A DNA stretch of 56,660 nt from Thermoanaerobaculia bacterium (GTDB lineage: Bacteria > Acidobacteriota > Thermoanaerobaculia > Multivoradales > JAHZIX01), in the NCBI GenBank assembly GCA_027069135.1, contig JALXFE010000290.1, positions 1 through 56,660 on the forward strand, given 5' to 3'. The position numbers were made by a program, and so were the translations under genes. Below, piece after piece: positions 51,874-56,660 of the stretch (positions are counted from its first letter, which is position 1; the number at the start of each line of letters is the position of its first letter). The notes under the pieces are model-generated. The model worked only from the letters and a program-made list of their open reading frames with translations. It ran no database searches and had not been told where the DNA came from.

Positions 51874-54000
51874 TCAAATCCGACGGGCTCGAAGGCTCCA
51901 AATTTCACCGAACACAGGATGCAGGTCCGCCTCGATCCCTAACTCCAACCGCTCCATGGCTTCTGCCAGAGCCGCCTCTCCATCCCGCGACGGCATGGGC
52001 CACTCGAGACTCAGGCGGTGGACGACCCTACGCCCGGGAGGAATCCGAAACCTGAAACTCTGCCGACTCCAGCGCTTTGTCAACGGTAGCTTGCCGCAGG
52101 ATTTGCCATCGATTCTCAGCAGGATCTCTCCCACTATTTCTTCCGTGCAAGTGCCCACCACCACCGGCAACCGGGCGCATAGATCCAGGCTGGCTTCGGT
52201 ACCCTCGCCTGCAACCAGGGCGAAGCTCGACACCGGCCAGGGAGACCGGAGGGTTCCCCGCCGATGGCGAGCCTCGACGTTCATGACTTCCGGGTAGAAG
52301 CGCAGCAAGGGATCCCACAAGAACCGTTCTTGGAACAACTCGGTGGGTTCCTCGCGAAGCCCGACGCGCTTCACCACTTCTCGGCGGAGACGATCACCCA
52401 CAGAGCCTCCTTCGTCCTGAAGGACGCCGAAGAGGGCTCGTAGGACCTCGGCATCCAACCCTTCCCATCGCCATCCGTGCTGAAAGCCGAAAGGGGCCTC
52501 ACCTTCGGCGTTGCGCCGCTGGGCGTCCGTGAGCACCGCCTCAAACCCGGCCCCGCGTGCCTCTGCCAGGTCCTCCATCATCTGGGCAGCGTCGGGAGTC
52601 GCGCTCAGGGCCTGACGGCACCAATGCTCCAAGAGACCCCGCTTTTCACCGGCCCATCGGTGAGCCGTGTGGACCGCTGCCCCAAGCCGGGCTGTCGCCT
52701 CGACCACTGCCGATGGAGCCGACCGGCGAAAACCCGGGGCCGGGCCCTCCCCGGCGAGCACCGCCGTCGCCAGGGCGCCCATGGCGATGTCCGTACCCTC
52801 GGTGGTGAGGTGGCAATAATCGAGAAAAAAACGCCGGCCGGCGATAGGAGCTTCCTTGCGATCTTCGAGAGCTTTGCGAAAGATCTGCCGCAAATCCACA
52901 ATGCGAAACTCCCACCGACGAGCCGCCTCCAAAATGAGGGCGCGGGCCACGGACGTCGCCCGGGGAGCCCCCAAGAAACACAAGGTCGCGTAGCTGTCGG
53001 CATCCACTTCCGCCTGGCAAGCCTCCCGGGCCCGGCTCCACTCCTGCTGCTCCATCAAGGATCGCGCCAGGAGCCGGTGGCTGGTTGGACACACACCCCC
53101 ATCGAGCTCGATCATCCGGTGAGCCAGAGCCTCGCTCCCCAACGCGTCGCCATCTGAAAGGAGAGCTTCTCCTCGACGGAGCCATCGGTACCAACGAGCC
53201 ACGCCATCTCCCGGCAGCCACGGAACCGGCTGACGGCTCTCCCAATCCGCAAGATTGACTTCCGGCACGACGAGGAACACCGGGATCCCAAGCTGCTGCG
53301 CCACCTCCGCGACCCGGGCGAAGGCTTTTCGAGCCACTTTCCTCAAGCGGTGCTCCGCGAGCTCTCGCAGCCTTCCGACGCCCCCTCCGGCAAAAGCCTC
53401 TGCCAGCCGCTGACGCCCATGGACGGAAGGAACGTAGGTGGAGACTTGAGACGATTCCAGCAGGTTCCAATTGTTTCCGCCGAAGAAGACAAAGGCGTCC
53501 GGCGATAGCTGGCAGGATGCCTCCACCGTCCGGACCCAGCCACTCAAGGTCTCGTTGGTCCGCGCCAGATCGACGACTTCCCATGTCTCCCCGAGATCTT
53601 CGCCCAGGACCTGTGCCGGCGTCCGATGGGGGGCGTAGAGATACCCCGCCGCAACGGATTCCCCAAAAAAACACAGCCGCCGGACCCCTGCGGGTTTTGC
53701 CTCGGGGATCTCGCGGCGGCACGCGAAATGATCTCCGAAAGGTCCTGGCTCGGGCCGCACGAAGACTCTTCCCTCCGGCCGCTCTTCCGGTCGCCAGATA
53801 CTGATCCGGCGAACCGGCGCAGGAGCATCGGCGGGAGGTCTTTCTTCGGGTTCCCCGCCAGCAACGAGACGGCGGCGAGCCACAGTGGCCGGAGCGAGCA
53901 ATTCCGTCCTCTGGAGGAGGCGTAAGGCGCGCAAGGTCTTGCGGTCCCGGAGAAGTTGCGCCAGCTCGTTACAGACCCTTCGCCGTGGATCCCCCTTCAT
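51874..54000 (-). CDS. SGNH/GDSL-hydrolase-like protein with extra domains
   Basis: The 708-residue protein contains SGNH blocks: FFGESVAAGY (block I, Ser115), an Asn in FVFFGGNNW (about 176) and the catalytic pair D394/H397 in FFLDYCHLTTEG. A serine esterase or acyltransferase-type activity is likely. The first ~100 residues are charged and Arg-rich, and the last ~250 contain a beta-rich region. No signal peptide is seen. It starts at an ATG at 54000 with GAGGTGG upstream, only 9 bp after the stop of the NodU-type carbamoyltransferase, so the two form an operon; a biosynthetic modification cluster is a reasonable inference. Confidence 0.7.
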   Translation of the reverse strand: MKGDPRRRVCNELAQLLRDRKTLRALRLLQRTELLAPATVARRRLVAGGEPEERPPADAPAPVRRISIWRPEERPEGRVFVRPEPGPFGDHFACRREIPEAKPAGVRRLCFFGESVAAGYLYAPHRTPAQVLGEDLGETWEVVDLARTNETLSGWVRTVEASCQLSPDAFVFFGGNNWNLLESSQVSTYVPSVHGRQRLAEAFAGGGVGRLRELAEHRLRKVARKAFARVAEVAQQLGIPVFLVVPEVNLADWESRQPVPWLPGDGVARWYRWLRRGEALLSDGDALGSEALAHRMIELDGGVCPTSHRLLARSLMEQQEWSRAREACQAEVDADSYATLCFLGAPRATSVARALILEAARRWEFRIVDLRQIFRKALEDRKEAPIAGRRFFLDYCHLTTEGTDIAMGALATAVLAGEGPAPGFRRSAPSAVVEATARLGAAVHTAHRWAGEKRGLLEHWCRQALSATPDAAQMMEDLAEARGAGFEAVLTDAQRRNAEGEAPFGFQHGWRWEGLDAEVLRALFGVLQDEGGSVGDRLRREVVKRVGLREEPTELFQERFLWDPLLRFYPEVMNVEARHRRGTLRSPWPVSSFALVAGEGTEASLDLCARLPVVVGTCTEEIVGEILLRIDGKSCGKLPLTKRWSRQSFRFRIPPGRRVVHRLSLEWPMPSRDGEAALAEAMERLELGIEADLHPVFGEIWSLRARRI

Positions 54001-54009
54001 CGAACCACC

Positions 54010-55779
54010 TCAAACAAAGGAATAGAGGGCTTCTCGAACCCCATCCCCGGGGTGTCGACTCGCCGGGGAGCCCCGCTCCCGCCAGGACAGAATCCGCTCG
54101 CGCCAGCCGGCGGGCAAGGCCCGGGACTCGATCACGAAGTCTTCCAGCACCAGGACATCCAAATCTGCCGCCGCGAAACAGGAGAGGGCGTCGGCGGGAG
54201 AGCAGACGATCGGCTCCCCGGCAACGTTGAAAGATGTGTTGACCAGGAGCGGACAGCCGGTGCGCTCCTGAAACCTCTCGAGGAGTCGCCGGTACCGGGG
54301 ATGATGTCCGGCGACGGTCTGGGGCCGAGCCGAGCCGTCCACGTGGGTGATCCCCGGCAGGTCCAGGTCCGAGCGAACCGCGCAGGTCTCGAGCATGAAC
54401 GGGGATGGATGGTCCAACTCGAAATGCTCGTGAGCGGCCTCCTCGAGCACACTCGGAGCAAACGGACGGAAGGCCTCCCGCCTCTTGATCCGGTGATTCA
54501 GTCGGTCTCGAACCTCCGGATCCAGAGGATTCGCCAGGATGCTCCGAGCGCCCAGAGCCCGGGGCCCAAACTCCATCGGCCCCGCAAACCAGCCGAGGAT
54601 CTTCTTGTCGATCAGGAGGTCTACCACCACCGCCAACAACTCGGCCTCCCGGTCCCGGTAGTCCCGCGCCTCGAGCCCTGTCGCGGCCAGCAATTGCGCC
54701 ACCTCGTCCGGGCGCCACCGGGGCCCCAGGTACACATGTTCTAAAGGCTCCACCCCTACCCCGCTACCCTCCAGCCGGTGATGAGCCAAAGCTGCGGCTC
54801 CGAGGCATCCCCCGTCGTCGCCGGCCGCCGGTTGGACGAAAAGTCTCTCGAAGGGCCCCTGGCGCAAAATCTTGCCGTTGGCGACACAGTTCAGGGCGAC
54901 CCCTCCCGCCAGGCAGAGATTCTCTCCGCCGACGCGATCGTGCAACACGTCGATCTTCTGGAGCAGGATCTCCTCGAGCACGCATTGCACACTGGCCGCC
55001 AGATCGAAATCGAAGGGCCGCATCGGATCTCCCGGAGCCCTCGGTGGCTCCCCCAGGAGCTCTTCTAAGGCCGGGGAAAACATGCGGTGGCCTTCGAGAA
55101 AGTCGAAGTAGCGAAGATCCAATGCGAAGCGCTCGTCCGGGGCCGTCCACAGCAACCGGGTCAGACGCTGGGCCAGACGGGGCTTGCCGTAGGGAGCCAG
55201 CCCCATGACTTTGTACTCCCCGTCGTTGACCGCAAACCCCAGATAGGAGGTGAAAGTCGAGTAGAAAAGCCCCAGAGAGTGGGGAAAATGAACTTCTTCG
55301 AGGATCTCCAACCGCGAACCGGAACCCGAGCCGTAGGTGGTCGTCGCCCACTCTCCGACCCCATCGGCGGTCAGCACCGCCGCCTCCGAGAACGGGGAGT
55401 AGAAAAACGCGCTGGCAGCGTGGCTCAAATGGTGCGGGAAGCAGAGGATTTTCCCCTCGAAACCCAGCTCTTCGCGCAACAATCTCTCGGCGTAAAGAGG
55501 GTCCAACCAAGGAAGGTCTGCCTCGCTCGCCCCCGGGAGACCGCTCCACAGCTGCCGCCCCAGCTTGAGCTCCGGGATCTCGTAATAGGCGATGCAATCG
55601 AGCTCATCGATGCTCAATCCCCCCGCCTCGAGGCAATAACGGAAAGCCGCCACCGGCAACCGAGGATCGTGCTTGATCCGTGAAAACCGCTCTTCGCTAG
55701 CCGCAGCGACCAGACGGCCTCCGTCGAGGAGACAACAGGCGCTCTGGTGGTAAAGGGCCGAAAGGCCAAGGATTCGCAT
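54010..55779 (-). CDS. NodU/CmcH-family carbamoyltransferase
   Basis: The 589-residue protein carries family motifs: FPHHLSHAASAFFYSPF (114-130), GDGxGE-like LTADGVGEWATTTYGSG (137-153), AGGVALNCVANGKI (291-304) and MEFGPRALGARSILANP (402-418). The N-terminal part is the Kae1/TobZ-like carbamoyl-adenylate domain. These enzymes transfer a carbamoyl group from carbamoyl phosphate to hydroxyls of natural products, sugars or lipopolysaccharide. The acceptor is unknown. The ATG at 55779 starts the conserved ILGLSALYHQSACCLL. The SGNH-like gene follows at 9 bp. Confidence 0.93.
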   Translation of the reverse strand: MRILGLSALYHQSACCLLDGGRLVAAASEERFSRIKHDPRLPVAAFRYCLEAGGLSIDELDCIAYYEIPELKLGRQLWSGLPGASEADLPWLDPLYAERLLREELGFEGKILCFPHHLSHAASAFFYSPFSEAAVLTADGVGEWATTTYGSGSGSRLEILEEVHFPHSLGLFYSTFTSYLGFAVNDGEYKVMGLAPYGKPRLAQRLTRLLWTAPDERFALDLRYFDFLEGHRMFSPALEELLGEPPRAPGDPMRPFDFDLAASVQCVLEEILLQKIDVLHDRVGGENLCLAGGVALNCVANGKILRQGPFERLFVQPAAGDDGGCLGAAALAHHRLEGSGVGVEPLEHVYLGPRWRPDEVAQLLAATGLEARDYRDREAELLAVVVDLLIDKKILGWFAGPMEFGPRALGARSILANPLDPEVRDRLNHRIKRREAFRPFAPSVLEEAAHEHFELDHPSPFMLETCAVRSDLDLPGITHVDGSARPQTVAGHHPRYRRLLERFQERTGCPLLVNTSFNVAGEPIVCSPADALSCFAAADLDVLVLEDFVIESRALPAGWRERILSWRERGSPASRHPGDGVREALYSFV

Positions 55780-55849
55780 CGCAGTTCATCTCGCGGGGAC
55801 AGATCCGGTAACCGATTCTGTCACGACTACGTGAGAACCGTCAGCAACC

Positions 55850-56200
55850 TCACCGCCGCACCAACGCCAACACACCGGCCAGCCGCGCGAGGGACGCCCC
55901 GATGTGTCGGGCCACCAACACCCGTCCGTCCGCGGGAGCCTTCCCGGAGCCGGCAGGACCGAGACTCTGCAACAGCTCCGCGACGTGGTCTAAGTCGGCA
56001 GCGGTCCCACGTAGCTTTAGGGTGATCAGCTCTCCCCCCTCTACCGGAAGCTTTCCTATCATCAGCGGATACAAATCCTCTCCGATGGAGCGTAACCCCG
56101 TGGCATGGGGTTCTGGAAGACAGCAGAGGAAGGCCTCCCGGAAGATCGAAGACACCCCCGGCCGTTCGGCTCTTTCTACGGCCCGAGCTTCGCTCTTCAT
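55850..56200 (-). CDS. Hypothetical protein, 116 residues
   Basis: The product begins MKSEARAVERAERPGVSSIF and contains an alpha/beta pattern in the middle (GELITLKLRGTAADLDHVAELLQSL) and a C-terminal hydrophobic stretch. No family is recognised. Its ATG overlaps the end of the next upstream gene by four bases (ATGA), so both are probably translated together. Its stop lies 70 bp before the carbamoyltransferase start; it may belong to the same transcription unit. Confidence 0.5.
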   Translation of the reverse strand: MKSEARAVERAERPGVSSIFREAFLCCLPEPHATGLRSIGEDLYPLMIGKLPVEGGELITLKLRGTAADLDHVAELLQSLGPAGSGKAPADGRVLVARHIGASLARLAGVLALVRR

Positions 56201-56445
56201 GTCCCTTCCTGCCCCTTCGCGGCTGCCTCCAGCATCCTTTGGGCCACCGCGAGAAGGGTCTTCTTCTCCTCTTCATCTTCGACGCCCCGGGCATACGCGC
56301 GGACATCTAGCGTGAAACCCCGAAAGCTTCTCCGGTCCATCTCTTCCAAGTACTCCGCCGGTAGCTCCGGACCCTCGCCCCCGGAAGACCTTCCCGACCC
56401 GCCGTCCCGCATCACCTTGACAAAGAACACCCCTCCTGAAAACAT
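56197..56445 (-). CDS. Hypothetical protein, 82 residues
   Basis: The product is small, Gly/Glu-rich and mostly helical in its second half (EDEEEKKTLLAVAQRMLEAA). The exact start is uncertain: the ATG at 56445 has no good ribosome binding site, while an AGGAGGGG lies just inside the frame and could serve an ATG or GTG eleven to twelve codons later. It overlaps the next gene by four bases. No family is recognised. Confidence 0.45.
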   Translation of the reverse strand: MFSGGVFFVKVMRDGGSGRSSGGEGPELPAEYLEEMDRRSFRGFTLDVRAYARGVEDEEEKKTLLAVAQRMLEAAAKGQEGT

Positions 56446-56571
56446 GGAACGTTACGATGCTCATCGAAGCAAGAACGTGCCTGAGGTCTGGTCCTACTAG
56501 CGACCACGATCCCCAAAGCGGGCACCACCTCTCGCCGGTTCCGGTCCATCACAACCCGGAGGCCATCCCAA

Positions 56572-56660
56572 TGCCCGCCAAGCCCCGAAACCCCATCCCG
56601 TGGCTCAGCCTGCTCCTCGCCCTCAGCCTGGTCCCTGAGGCCCAGGGTGGGGTCCTGGTC
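56572..56660 (+). CDS. Start of a secreted protein, truncated by the window edge
   Basis: An ATG at 56572 follows GGAGG and opens a frame to the end of the window. The 29 visible codons begin MPAKPRNPIPWLSLLLALSL, a signal peptide, with a likely cleavage near PEAQG. The rest lies outside the window, so the function cannot be judged. It is divergent from the small-gene pair at 55850-56445. Confidence 0.55.

Noticed and set aside
51864-51884. GTCGGA/TCCGAC hairpin at the stop of the SGNH-like gene
   Set aside because: The stem is six base pairs with no T-run on the minus strand, so a terminator is not supported.
1-56660. tRNA, rRNA and selC genes
   Set aside because: No cloverleaf or rRNA-like sequence was recognised in the intergenic regions by eye; a covariance-model scan would be needed to exclude them fully.

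Overview
The window is GC-rich, densely coded bacterial DNA. Three things point to Acidobacteriota, probably a Thermoanaerobaculia-like lineage: an orphan MacB/FtsX permease of the acidobacterial ADOP type, many secreted proteins with lineage-style C-terminal modules (an IPTL-type tail, a DGFESGDT-type tail and a repeated ~105-residue module), and several TPR proteins. This placement is inferred from gene content only. No rRNA, tRNA, CRISPR array, insertion sequence or phage gene was seen.

Layout. 1-1196: a stretch without a recognisable gene, then a gamma-glutamylcyclotransferase-like gene. 1489-6946: a complete pyruvate dehydrogenase operon (homodimeric E1, single-lipoyl E2, E3). 7169-13573: a giant 2134-residue membrane P-loop NTPase of KAP-like design. 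13584-16363: a modABC molybdate-type ABC transporter plus a 51-codon ORF overlapping the end of modC. 16771-24099: secreted and envelope proteins (HELGH metallopeptidase, beta-helix protein, IPTL-tailed protein) around an EamA transporter and an EVE-domain protein. 24172-35367: a phosphodiesterase-TPR lipoprotein, a DASS-type carrier with four RCK_C-like domains, a Ycf45-like ATPase, a membrane/pseudopilin-like fusion, PEP carboxylase and an MscS channel. 35375-42667: a secreted protein, a selenocysteine-containing AhpD-like gene, a BNR/sortilin-like repeat protein, oligoendopeptidase F and a small membrane protein. 42977-49156: a 42-residue exported-type peptide followed by a TPR protein with a zinc-finger-like motif, a zinc-ribbon/TPR membrane protein, two small related secreted proteins, a Cys-rich lipoprotein and a DCC-family protein. 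49202-56660: an ADOP permease, an SGNH hydrolase-like protein, a NodU-type carbamoyltransferase, two small coupled unknowns and the start of a secreted protein.

The strongest finding is at 36383-36934 on the minus strand. Two ORF pieces are joined by an in-frame TGA in the position of the second Cys of the AhpD CxxCxxxH site, giving CxxUxxxH. Seventeen bases after the TGA there is a perfect 7-bp stem with a G-rich six-base loop, which fits a bacterial SECIS element. Automated annotation would split this gene in two or call it a pseudogene. Other points of interest are the giant NTPase, a secreted module seen three times in two proteins, a possible peptide/TPR pair, and three separate intergenic 13-14 bp tandem repeats. 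Metabolically the window joins pyruvate oxidation (PDH), anaplerosis (PEP carboxylase), molybdate uptake and peptide turnover (PepF) with an extensive envelope/secretome programme.
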